A stretch of DNA of 19,055 nt, taken from assembly GCA_003550305.1 (NCBI GenBank), contig QKYT01000474.1, forward strand, positions 75,813 to 94,867, written 5' to 3'. Under the pieces are notes generated by a model. It saw only the letters and a program-made list of their open reading frames with translations. It ran no database searches and was not told the DNA's origin. Shown here piece after piece: positions 1-8,465 of the stretch (positions are counted from its first letter, which is position 1; each line of letters starts with the position of its first letter). The stretch comes from Glomus cerebriforme (Eukaryota > Glomeromycota > Glomeromycetes > Glomerales > Glomeraceae). The position numbers and the translations under genes were made by a program.

Positions 1-126
1 TTGATAGGCAAGTCCTATTCCCGGCGCAGCGCGACGGGTTACGCCTAGTATTCAATTAAAAAAAAATTTTAAATTTAATTTTATGCAATTGTGTTACCCA
101 AATAAGTTTAAATTTAAAATTTCATA
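1..126. other. GC-rich patch at window edge, then AT-rich flank
   Basis: Bases about 18-48 (CCCGGCGCAGCGCGACGGGT and on) are far richer in G and C than anything nearby, and abruptly give way to AT-rich DNA. This looks like the end of a repeat or mobile element starting left of the window. No coding frame supports a gene. Confidence 0.3.
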
Positions 127-263
127 TATATGTTGTGCGGATCAGCTGACACGCATCAGATGGCTAATTCTGGCCAAATCTTCTTAGGGCATTATAAAGA
201 TTAGCCCAAATGGACCCCATAATTTAGGCTGGTCGAAATCTGACATCTGACGCACAACATATA
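127..263. mobile_element. 137-bp MITE-like element
   Basis: Perfect 13-bp terminal inverted repeats TATATGTTGTGCG (127-139) and its complement (251-263) bound a relatively GC-rich segment with no coding frame. After a gap the inner parts also pair loosely: CATCAGATGGCTAATTCTGG on the left against GTCAGATGTCAGATTTCG read from the right. The flanks are TA-rich, so a TA-type target duplication cannot be told apart from chance. Confidence 0.65.
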
Positions 264-539
264 CAGTATATGTATATAAGATTATAAGTTTTAATGATTT
301 TAATAAGCAAATTTATAATTAAGCATTTTAAAATATTTTATTTTAATAGATCTGTGAAAAAAATTTTGTTGTGATATTAGAAATTTACAAAATTAAACAT
401 TGAATGTGTTAAAGATGATAATTCTATTTTTAAGTTAAACTTGTTTTTATTTTATTTTAGTCGCGAATGCTAGCCTATAGTTGGTATTACACATTAAACA
501 ATATACAAAGTAGTAAATACATGTACAGTAATTGTAAAC

Positions 540-1400
540 TATAAGATTATGTGTCCTATTCATAAGTAAATGATTATGGGCTCTGTCCTCGTGAGGATGA
601 GTTGAGGTTGATAACATCTACATCAACATTCCAAAACTATACTGTATATATGGAGAAATGAATGGTACTACTTCATAGATTCTATTCATATATGGTTGAA
701 TGAAGTCCCGTATTGGCAATTTTGCATTAATTTCAATAATGTTTTCATTTTCTTCTAATACAATATTATGCTATGGAAAAGTCCAAGTTTATGAATTTTA
801 TGTAATATCGACCATAAGATGATTATCAATCATGTATCTCCAATTGAGGAAATCACCATTATCATAATATTTCATAATTATAATTATACATATGTCGTAT
901 CCCCCCGTAGCACTTGGCTGTCTTGGCAAGTGAATCGTTTTGTAAACATTTGAAATATTTGTATAACTTTTTTTTTAAAATAAATATATGATACGTTATT
1001 GGAATATTGGTATTTAAATGATTGACAAAATTAAAATTATTTACTTGATTGAGGAGTCATCTAATCTTTTAAGAGCAATTTTTAATTGGACCACTATTTT
1101 TCCAATCCCCGATAACTTTATCAAAGTTCAATCTAGGTCCTTCCGTCCATACCGCGGAATATACGCTTGAGAAACCTCCAACTTTTCCCTTATTCGTAAC
1201 AAAATTGAATTGATCGAATTCAATCTACTCAAGATAGTCCATAGCCTCTTTAGCATTTTTTGCGTATATTTTATAAAGTCGTCCACTCTGGAATCTCTAG
1301 TACTTGTTCATCCATTATTATCTAACGAACGTTTAACGTCACAATTTTTACACCATCCAGTGGTCGTTCATTTTTATTTGGTTACAACCAGAGCATTTTA
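540..1400 (-). pseudogene. Decayed TKL-like kinase of the same family
   Basis: Reading the minus strand down from 1400, several frames show the order of a family member. First come Cys-pair remnants (CSGC, then WCKNC in another frame), then the pre-kinase segment, and then a Gly loop with VGGFSSVYSAVW. The frame change to IALKRL (the VAIK region) ends at 1041. Below about 890 come the kinase-lobe segment MKYYDNGDF, a catalytic-loop remnant around KIHKLGLFHS, a DFG remnant (PIRDF), an APE remnant (VVPFISP) and a piece like YSFGMLM. In-frame stops include TAG at 1225-1227, where relatives have Trp, and TAG at 618-620. At least four frame changes are needed, so no product is expected. The gap at about 890-1040 may be the old intron plus flanks. 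The lower boundary is approximate, because an open frame continues to about 463. Confidence 0.85.
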
Positions 1401-1810
1401 GTTACTAAGTCTGAAATTTTTTTTTTAAAAAAAAGTGTGATGTGTAAAAGATATTACAAATCTGTAAGAAAGTAAAGGAATTTTTTTAAAAAAATCATAA
1501 ATTGTAAAAAATTTGATAGCTTAAGAGACGTCAAACATGAGGAGTTAAATAATATTTTTGGTATTTATTGATTAAATAGAAAATGCACATTCTTAAACTT
1601 TGTTAAAAAAATAAAATTCAACGGACTTTAAAATATTGAAAATTAAAAACGGAAATCGTTAACTAAATATGTTACAAAAGACGTGTTACAAATAAAAGTG
1701 ATACAACTAAAAAGAAATAAACAGGGTAGTGTTATTCAAAAAAGGAAATTGTGTGATGATCAGCGGAAGGAAAATACATGGGTACATGTGGTAACTCAAT
1801 CAATAAATAG
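1401..1810. other. Gene-free AT-rich spacer
   Basis: There are many A and T homopolymers and no frame of note on either strand. It lies between the 5' end of the kinase relic and the TSD-flanked MITE; any old kinase promoter would be here, but no motif stands out. Confidence 0.6.
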
Positions 1811-1819
1811 TCCTCTGCC
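1811..1819. repeat. Left target-site duplication of the 1820-1924 MITE
   Basis: TCCTCTGCC abuts the left terminal inverted repeat, and an identical copy abuts the right end at 1925-1933. Confidence 0.85.
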
Positions 1820-1924
1820 GCAAAAGTATCGTTCTTGATAGATCTACAGTATGCTTCTTGATGGGATTTTATTATTGATATATCAAGAACAATCCCCCTG
1901 ACCCATCAAGATCGATACTTTTGC
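1820..1924. mobile_element. 105-bp MITE with 9-bp target-site duplication
   Basis: The ends are inverted repeats: GCAAAAGTATCGTTCTTGAT on the left and, from the right end, GCAAAAGTATCGATCTTGAT, about 22 of 25 positions identical over the longer repeat. The direct repeat TCCTCTGCC flanks it exactly at 1811-1819 and 1925-1933. The element is non-coding and needs a transposase elsewhere. A 9-bp duplication fits Mutator-like (MULE) elements best; this superfamily assignment is inference. Confidence 0.85.
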
Positions 1925-1933
1925 TCCTCTGCC
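1925..1933. repeat. Right target-site duplication of the 1820-1924 MITE
   Basis: TCCTCTGCC is identical to 1811-1819 and directly follows the right terminal inverted repeat. Confidence 0.85.
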
Positions 1934-2776
1934 ACCGCTTGGATAATTATAGTTAACAGGTTATCAATGTATTGCATTTGTTATTTTATTTTACATACAA
2001 TAAAGAATTCAGCCAAGCGTTACAATGATTTATTAATTTGGATGTATACATATTCATGAGAAAATTTTTGTTCGGAATTTGTAGTGTTTGACATTTTACA
2101 TTGGTTCATCAAAATTACCTTAAAGAACATTCTCAATAAAAAATGCATGGCTTGTACAATGAAAATTTTTTTTTTTTTGAATTAATAATATATTTTTAAG
2201 TTTAAAAAACAAAGATTTATATAATACCTTTACCTATATAATATGTCACGTCACGTGATAATTGACGATCAAACAAAAAAGAATTATAAATTTTTAATTT
2301 ATAAATAATATAAAAAAAAAATCGTTTTTTCAAAAAAAAAAAAAAAAAATAAATAAAAAAGATAAAAATTTTATCTAAATTTGTTCGTATTGAAAAAATT
2401 TCTTTCAAAAGATACTTCATTTGGTTAATCTTTTTTTTTTTAAAAAAAAGGAAAATTTATATTTTAATAATATTAATAAAAGATATGAATGACTCACTCT
2501 GAAACGCCACCATGCATCGGAGTCATTGTAGCATTTCTAAAATTATTAATAAATTGATATTTAGAGATTGGTATGATTAATTAATATCGTTAGCATAAAA
2601 TTTTAAAAATTCTCATGACCTTTTTTTTTTATAGAAATTCTGTATAGAAAATTTATGAAATCATACAATACATTTCTTGGCATTTTCCTCGTGTGCCATT
2701 GATAACAAGTATTTTACATTTTAATTAAAATAATAACATATATCTATAATATATTAACAATACAAAAATGGTTTCT
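1934..2776. other. Gene-free AT-rich spacer
   Basis: It is dominated by long A/T runs (for example around 2320-2350). The only longer frame (minus, 2217-2420) is a Phe/Lys/Ile homopolymer translation and is not credible. Confidence 0.6.
2251..2258. promoter_or_regulatory. TCACGTGA palindrome (E-box-like)
   Basis: This is one of four perfect copies (the others are at 4783, 8458 and 12255). CACGTG is the core bound by bHLH factors in fungi. No adjacent intact gene is evident here, so binding is unproven. Confidence 0.3.
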
Positions 2777-3121
2777 TTAATCCTTATTTTTTTTATCCTT
2801 TTTTATAAATTTCATTATCTGAATGATAGAGAACAATACTAATTTGTTGATCATATTGTTCTTTGTGCATGAATTGACGTAATTTTTGAAACAAATATAT
2901 GGTCTCTCTTTTCCAATTTCCATTTCAAAACTTATTAAGAAGGTGTTTGGGGTCATAAACCTTAAGATCTGGAAAGATCTGGGAAAATTATCCGTGACGT
3001 CACCAATACCCCGCATTTTTGGCGATATTTGGTAATTTTGACGATCATTTAGATCATATAATTTTCTGATCCAAAAGTCAAAAAAAAAATATTTTATGGA
3101 GTTTATGTTGGCGCAGCAAGA
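2777..3121 (-). CDS. Hypothetical open frame, possibly repeat-derived
   Basis: The frame is open for about 114 codons from just below a TGA (near 3122) to the stop at 2777. The first Met after a Phe-rich start is at 3016 (79 aa: MRGIGDVTDNFPRS...KKDKKNKD). Such an open run is unusual at this AT content. No domain, signal peptide or clear membrane segment is visible. A second minus-strand frame over 2780-2960 also reads protein-like (KLRQFMHKEQYDQQ, then HSDNEIYKKG before a stop), so the true frame is uncertain. The CRE-like palindrome GTGACGTCAC (2994-3003) lies inside. The segment may belong to a dispersed repeat; I cannot confirm this without a search. Confidence 0.3.
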   Translation of the reverse strand, partial: SCCANINSIKYFFFDFWIRKLYDLNDRQNYQISPKMRGIGDVTDNFPRSFQILRFMTPNTFLISFEMEIGKERPYICFKNYVNSCTKNNMINKLVLFSIIQIMKFIKKDKKNKD

Positions 3122-3307
3122 TCACGTGTGGAATTTAACCAGAGCTGCGCATTGAGAAATCTTCAGTTTGTAAACTTTGTTAATAATAGTTAATACCAGT
3201 GCGCCTTTTTCGATTGTCTCAGATTATGTATGCACAATTATAATTAAAATTCGTGCTTTTTTGAACATTGATTAAATTCTAAAATCTTAACTGTGTAAAT
3301 GTAATAC

Positions 3308-3687
3308 GTGTGCCAGGTTTGTGGCGTAGCAATTTTTCAAGAAAATACATAACGATTTTTTTCTTTGACATAAAGCTTTTAAATTTATACTATAAATGTG
3401 TTTTCGGCTGCTCTACATGTTTACTTATGCTTTGGGAGGAGGTTTAAAATGCCGTTTTTGACTTTACATATAAATTATTGATTTTATCGTCTTTGCCGAT
3501 CATTTCCAAAAATGAATTTGACGAAAATAAAATTTTTGTTTAAAAACTACTCCAAGTAAACTTGCAGAGCAGCCCGAAATTTAGGTCTATTTTAGTAACT
3601 TTTAAAAGCTATATGTTAATATAAAAAATTTTCTTTTTTATGATTTTTTGTTGTGCCACATCGGCTAGCTACGCCACAAACCTGCAC
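3308..3687 (+). mobile_element. Fold-back MITE-like element, copy 1
   Basis: It begins GTGTGCCAGGTTTGTGGCGT and ends with the near complement (GCTACGCCACAAACCTGCAC, one G missing). Inside, TTTCGGCTGCTCTACATG-GTTTACTT type sequence (about 3401-3427) recurs inverted at about 3552-3580, so the element is itself an imperfect palindrome. There is no coding frame. It is about 20 bp shorter than copy 2. Confidence 0.75.
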
Positions 3688-3711
3688 AAGAGTATATTGC
3701 TTAAACGAAAT

Positions 3712-4112
3712 GTGTGCCAGGTTTGTGGCGCAGCTAGCCGATGTGGCGCAACAAAAAATCATGAAAAAGAAAATTAACATATAACTTTTAAAAGTTACTA
3801 AATATATCTAATTTCGGCTGATCTGCAAGTTTACTTAGAGTGCCAAAAGCAATTTTAAATATCATTATTGACTTATTTGACAAAAATTTTTATTTTCGAC
3901 AAATCCATTTTTGGAAATGATNGGCAAAGACGGTAAAATCAATCATTCATATGTAAAGTCAAAAACGGCATTTTAAACCTTCTTCCANAGCATAAGTAAA
4001 CATGTAGAGCAGNCGAAAACGCATTTATAGTATAAATTTAAAAGCTTTTTGTCAAAGAAAAAAATCGTTATGTATTTTCTTGAAAAATTGCTACGCCACA
4101 AACCTGGCACAC
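3712..4112 (-). mobile_element. Fold-back MITE-like element, copy 2, inverted
   Basis: It is the reverse-complement counterpart of 3308-3687 along nearly its full length, starting GTGTGCCAGGTTTGTGGCGC and ending GCTACGCCACAAACCTGGCA plus CAC. The copies differ by substitutions and indels, so this is not a mirror-image assembly of one read. Three Ns (3922, 3988, 4013) fall in this copy, as expected when a large palindrome is hard to sequence. A 24-bp spacer (3688-3711) separates the two. Confidence 0.75.
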
Positions 4113-4543
4113 ATTCAAGGGGTGCCATTACGTAATACTACATATAGCAAAAAAAAAAGAGGAAATCTTTTTTAAAAACACTTAAAATATCTGTTAGAAG
4201 CTTCAAATAAACTTTTTAAAAAGGCATATTACAAATAAAATTTATAACGAAAACTACCTTATGAAGCCAGTGTTAGGTTGCGAATTCTCTTATGTAAGTT
4301 GCGCATTCTCAGATGAAAAGTTTAAATTAACTTAAAACTTGCGAAACTTTGAGAGTTGATAGTAAGTAATTTATATCAAATAATCATCGAACTTTATAAT
4401 ACTATTTGGTTTTTTTATAATAAATTTTATTTTTATTAAAAAGTTATTATTTTTAAGTCTATTATTTAATAAATGACTAAAATTTTTTAATAAATGGATG
4501 TGATATATCCTTATATTCTTTTAAAATGTATAATTAGCAAAAT

Positions 4544-4604
4544 TTATATGATTATTTATGAGAAATTATAAAATTTCTCATTATTTCGCCAAATAATCAT
4601 ATAA
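4544..4604. repeat. Nested hairpin / cruciform-capable sequence
   Basis: The outer arms TTATATGATTATTT (4544-4557) and AAATAATCATATAA (4591-4604) are perfectly complementary. An inner hairpin, GAGAAATT (4560-4567) with AATTTCTC (4572-4579), sits between them. It lies in gene-free DNA downstream of the first kinase. Confidence 0.55.
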
Positions 4605-4668
4605 AATTGATGACGCAATATACTCTATCCATGGGTCTACAAATTTTTCATTAATTATAAAATTTTTA

Positions 4669-4682
4669 TACAGTATACTGTA
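4669..4682. repeat. Perfect 14-bp palindrome
   Basis: TACAGTATACTGTA is self-complementary. Related TACAGTA/TACTGTA strings recur elsewhere in the window, for instance near 264, 640, 1846 and 15160. No function can be assigned. Confidence 0.4.
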
Positions 4683-4782
4683 TCTTTTTTGAGATGAAAT
4701 TGGATTATTGTTTATTAAAAATTGATTATATCACAATTAATGATAAAAAATTACGATAATTTTTCTAAAAGTTGGTGTCTCA

Positions 4783-4790
4783 TCACGTGA
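4783..4790. promoter_or_regulatory. TCACGTGA palindrome (E-box-like)
   Basis: A perfect copy about 340 bp downstream of the 3' end of the first kinase. Its regulatory role is unproven. Confidence 0.3.
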
Positions 4791-5133
4791 TTGGTGTAGA
4801 AAATTGGACCATTTATCATCGCATCGTGATAAAATATTGCGAAAAATTATGCATTAGAAAAATATTTTTATTACTTTTAATATACACATATAACAATTAG
4901 TTATTCTTTTTTGTCATGAAATTGATTCAAGTTTTTTTTTCCTATTTTTAGGTGGTCAAAAATTATCATCTGAAGTGTATGTATTTGTTTGTTTCCAAAA
5001 ATTAGATAATTAAACGCAGTTTCTATTTTTTTATATGATGTAAAGTAAGAAAAAAATATTCACATTAATTGTTTGTCAATGCTTATTTTTGTATTTAAAA
5101 TATGATTTTACATTAAGGTTCAATTTATTTTGG

Positions 5134-6511
5134 CTAAACTTCTTCAGAAATGCATAGTTTTATTAATTGCGAATCTGAAACTATTATTAAAAAAAGCATT
5201 CATTAAAATGAACTTATGAAATTAATAATTATCATCATAAAGATTTCTTTACCTTCTAGATTTTCAACTTGAATTCCTTTGAAGTTCCTTGGTTTAGGAA
5301 GATTCGTGAAATTCATATAACGACTAGTATAAATTGCTTCAGAATGTATTGTTGTTTCAAGAGAAGATTTTTGTAAACCAATATTATTCACATCAGATCT
5401 CTTTTCATCTTCAATATTAAGGAACCGCCAATTTTTAATTTTTTCAAGTATTATTTTTACTGTAGGCCTTTTTTCTGGATTTGCATCAAGACATTGATTT
5501 ACCAAATCTATATAATATTTTGGTGTATCTTCAGCTACTCTTGGTCTTAAACCATTACAAATAGCTAACGCAAGCATTTCATTATGTGGAACACTTCCAT
5601 AAGGTGGGTTTCCAGTTGACATTTCTACCATAACAATTCCTAAACTATAAATATCACTTGCGAAAGTATATGGTTTCCCATCCAAGACTTCGGGTGCTAT
5701 ATAAGGAAGTACACCACAAACATTTGAATTTGAATTATGTATTAATTGTGCAAGTCCTAAATCTGTAATTTTTGCATAATAATGAAAATGAAGTATATTA
5801 CCGCTATGCAAATCTTTATGCATATATTTATTACTATGAATACAATTAAGATTATCTATAATATTATGTAATAATTCTAATTTTTCACACCATTTTAAAG
5901 AAGAATTAATTTTGAGATACTCTCTTAAATTTCCTTCTGCTGCATATTCTAAAACCATCATAAAATCTCCGGTTTTTGGTTCCTTTGTTATACCATAAAA
6001 TTGCGTGATATAAGAATTAGAGAAACTACATTTATTATGTATTTTGATCTATAAAAGAAACAAAATAATTAAGAATGAATAATCTTATAAAAAAAATATA
6101 TTTTAATGATTTAAAAAAAAAATTTACCTCATTAATAAAATCTTCTGTTGAACCTTTAAGTTTTTTAAGTGCAACTATAGTATTGTCTCTTAATTTAGGT
6201 TTATCTAGCCAAGTAGCAGAATAAATTTTAGCAAATCCACCTTCTCCAATTGATTTAATATCTTTAAATTTACTAAAAGGTATCCATTCTAAATTATCAT
6301 CATAATGCTTTGTTTTACGTTGTGCTTTACAGATAAAATCATCTATTTCCTTATTTCCGCTTGATTCTCCTAACGACAAAAATCGACCAGGATCGCATGT
6401 ACTACACCATTTTCTTCCAGTATTTATTTTTTTACAACGATCACATATACCACATGCATCAATAAGCTCAATATGTTCTTTAAACATGTTCGTCTCACTG
6501 TAACCAATCAT
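5134..6511 (-). CDS. TKL-like protein kinase with N-terminal Cys-pair motif (3 exons)
   Basis: Spliced model: 6128-6511, 5253-6048, 5134-5174, giving 406 aa in one frame. Residues 23-39 hold two Cys pairs (C23/C26, C36/C39) that could form a small zinc ribbon. A WIPF-type linker at about 76-79 leads into the kinase domain. Visible motifs are the Gly loop G89-E-G-G-F-A-K-I-Y97, Lys116 in VALK, probable helix-C Glu128, the catalytic loop H205-K-D207-L-H-S-G-N212, D224-L-G, P-E248 and D260-I-Y-S-L-G. All residues needed for phosphotransfer are present, so it should be an active Ser/Thr (TKL-type) kinase, probably cytosolic; the substrate is unknown. The start at 6511 could instead be Met9. Exon 3 is inferred from a GT at 5252 and an AG at 5175, and it replaces an unspliced tail ending at 5203. 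It belongs to the large Rhizophagus kinase expansion (family knowledge). Confidence 0.9.
5175..5252 (-). other. Intron 2 of the 5134-6511 kinase (tail intron)
   Basis: This is a 78-bp GT-AG intron in phase 1. The donor is GTAAAG and the acceptor is TTTCAG. Splicing changes the C-terminus from a hydrophobic run to the polar tail DSQLIKLCISEEV followed by TAG. The second kinase in the window has no visible counterpart. This is inferred from splice signals only. Confidence 0.65.
6049..6127 (-). other. Intron 1 of the 5134-6511 kinase
   Basis: This is a 79-bp GT-AG intron in phase 0, directly after the codon for Glu128. The donor reads GTAAAT and the acceptor TTTTATAG. Removing it joins two kinase reading frames without a stop, and the exon 2 sequence before Met158 then fits the usual kinase N-lobe. 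Confidence 0.9.
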
Positions 6512-7333
6512 TATATATAATGGTAGAACTTGAGGTATGAAATTAAAAAGGAATACTTAGGTTCAATTGTTTTACACTATACAGAATGCGGTAAATAATA
6601 TTGACAATAAATTTAATTTCACATGTGTACTATTTATGTAAATTTAAATGACTACGTACAATAACAATTTATATTTAAGATACAGGGGGACACGTACAAT
6701 AAGGGCACATTGTTCATTATTAACAATGAGTTCATAAATTTTTAGTTGAATGATCGTAATTATATCAAATTCGCATTTAATTGGATTAAGATTAATAATA
6801 ATATATAATATAATATTATTTAAATATTGTCAATGAAAACTTAAATGGAAATATTAATAATGTGAAATCCATTCTACCGCATCTTTGGACCTACCTATTC
6901 CGAAAAATTAAAAAAACGTGTGTGATCTTCAACCTTAATATAATGATTGGCAAAATAAAATTATTTATTTGACAAGGTTTTTTACATTCGGTATATACAC
7001 ACGTGATTTGGCCGTTTAACCGGTAGGTGACAAATAGAAGTTACATAAGTTATATGAACCAACTTAAATTTTAATATATCAATTTTTAATTTATTTCCAA
7101 TTTAGTACTCATTCAATAGTCAACAACCCTTCTGAGATTCAATATTATCATTATCATTTCATTTAATGTACTGTTTTTATATATATATATAAAAAAATAG
7201 AATTTCGTAGATAATTGTATTTTTCTGGTTATGAAAAGTATTTGTTATTGTGCAAAATACTAAATAAATACGTCTAAAAAAATATATTTATAAACGTTAA
7301 AATTTAAGAAACATCAAAATATTCACTATCAAT
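6512..7333. other. 5' flank of the first kinase; no gene seen
   Basis: The 822 bp upstream of the kinase ATG are AT-rich. A TATATATAAT stretch lies immediately before the start codon, too near to be called a TATA box with confidence. An 11-bp direct repeat ACGTACAATAA occurs at 6654-6664 and 6692-6702. One CACGTG is at 7000-7005. Confidence 0.5.
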
Positions 7334-7703
7334 ATGATTACTTTCGCGGATTTTAAAAATAATTTTAATAAATATTATAATGTTTACGAAGAAAAATTTT
7401 ATGACGTGAAGTCATGGAAAGAAAATAATTATAAGGAATTTCGCAAACGCTCCTTATTAAATGACGCAAATTACGTGAAGCCGACCAAACTTTGAAATCC
7501 TTTCGATGATAAAAAAGAATATACAAAGATTTGAAGAAGGAATTTATTATTATAGATACAAAAAATACGATGAAAGAGGTTTGTACCTCAATCAAAAATT
7601 CCATGTAAATTATGTATTAAAATTAGCTGAATTAGAAAGAGAATTTGAAGAGGAATTCAGAAAAGAATTTGAGGGAGATATTGACTTTAGTTTTTTCAAT
7701 TAG
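7334..7703 (+). pseudogene. Unrecognised charged protein relic (one frameshift) or small gene
   Basis: ATG at 7334 opens 53 codons to TGA at 7493-7495, rich in Lys, Asn, Phe and Tyr. A second frame, open from 7479 through the ATG at 7506, runs to TAG at 7701-7703. It ends in a strongly charged, probably helical segment (LAELEREFEEEFRKEFEGD) and an aromatic tail. The two frames differ by one base and overlap at 7479-7495, where both read a Pro-containing segment (KPTK and SRPN). A single indel near 7485-7493 would therefore make one protein of about 118 aa. I found no GT-AG pair that joins them in frame. No family is recognised. The opposite-strand frame here has less protein-like composition. 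It could be an intact 65-aa gene, a relic, or a base-call error. Confidence 0.45.
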
Positions 7704-7861
7704 TTTTCAATAATGATATTATCGTTATAACTGATAAATATTGTTATATTGTGTTATATTGTTTTATAAATTTCATGTTTATTTTTTTTTTATCGTTAAA
7801 CTATTTTCATAAATTACAGGATTTTGGTAGAAAATTTGAGAATATATTTTAAAGTGACTTC

Positions 7862-7963
7862 TGTTACGAAAAACACGTTCTCCGTTTGGATCACAATTTT
7901 AAAAAATCTTGTTACATTATGCTTAATGCCAGCGGAATTCTATAATTCCGGTCGTTCGTAACA
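7862..7963. repeat. 102-bp segment with 9-bp terminal inverted repeats
   Basis: TGTTACGAA (7862-7870) and TTCGTAACA (7955-7963) are perfect inverted repeats. A small inner hairpin (GGAATT CTAT AATTCC) lies near the right end. No target duplication is seen, so a mobile origin is only possible. Confidence 0.3.
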
Positions 7964-8457
7964 TTTTTTTAAAGTTTAGATAACACGGTACAAGAATTGC
8001 ATTACAATGGGCGGTAACTATGGTTGAATATATAGTGCTGCTTAGAATTATTACGCATGTTTGAAGTTACTGTATGTCTATAAATTTGACTCGGGTTTAT
8101 ACTTCGTTTGCAATTCGCGGACGGCCTTTTAATTTCTTTAAATCCGGAAAGATTTAATAAAACTCATTCCTTTGATTCCGTAACCTGATAAATGTTCATT
8201 TATATCAAAAAAAAATTTTTTTTCTTTAGTTTCTTTATTTATTAAAATAAATGCCTTTTATTCCGGAAAACTGATAAATTATGTGTCTTATATAACTCTA
8301 TTTAAATAAATAGTTTTGCGTATCGCAAGGCTTGAGAAGTTTAAAAACATCATTAAGTCACAACTGATAAAGGAAGATGTTATGAAACGATAATTTGACT
8401 AGAATTATGTACTTCGGCTGAAATTAAAGATTTTCGTTTTACAAAAAAATTTCATTC

Positions 8458-8465
8458 TCACGTGA
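8458..8465. promoter_or_regulatory. TCACGTGA palindrome (E-box-like)
   Basis: A perfect copy in gene-free DNA between the 7.3-kb relic and the TOP2 relic. Confidence 0.25.

Noticed and set aside
1210..1401. 63-aa plus-strand frame
   Set aside because: It is antisense to the kinase relic, whose minus-strand reading matches the family motifs.
2217..2420. 67-aa minus-strand frame
   Set aside because: It is a translation of A/T homopolymers (Phe, Lys, Ile, Tyr) with no real protein character.
2994..3003. GTGACGTCAC as a CRE promoter element
   Set aside because: It lies inside an open frame and there is no gene start next to it, so the match alone is insufficient.
6654..6702. 11-bp direct repeat ACGTACAATAA
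   Set aside because: There are only two copies 38 bp apart and no inverted ends between them, so there is no support for an insertion.
7365..7604. 79-aa minus-strand frame
   Set aside because: It overlaps the plus-strand frames at 7334-7703, which have a more protein-like charge pattern; a minor possibility remains.
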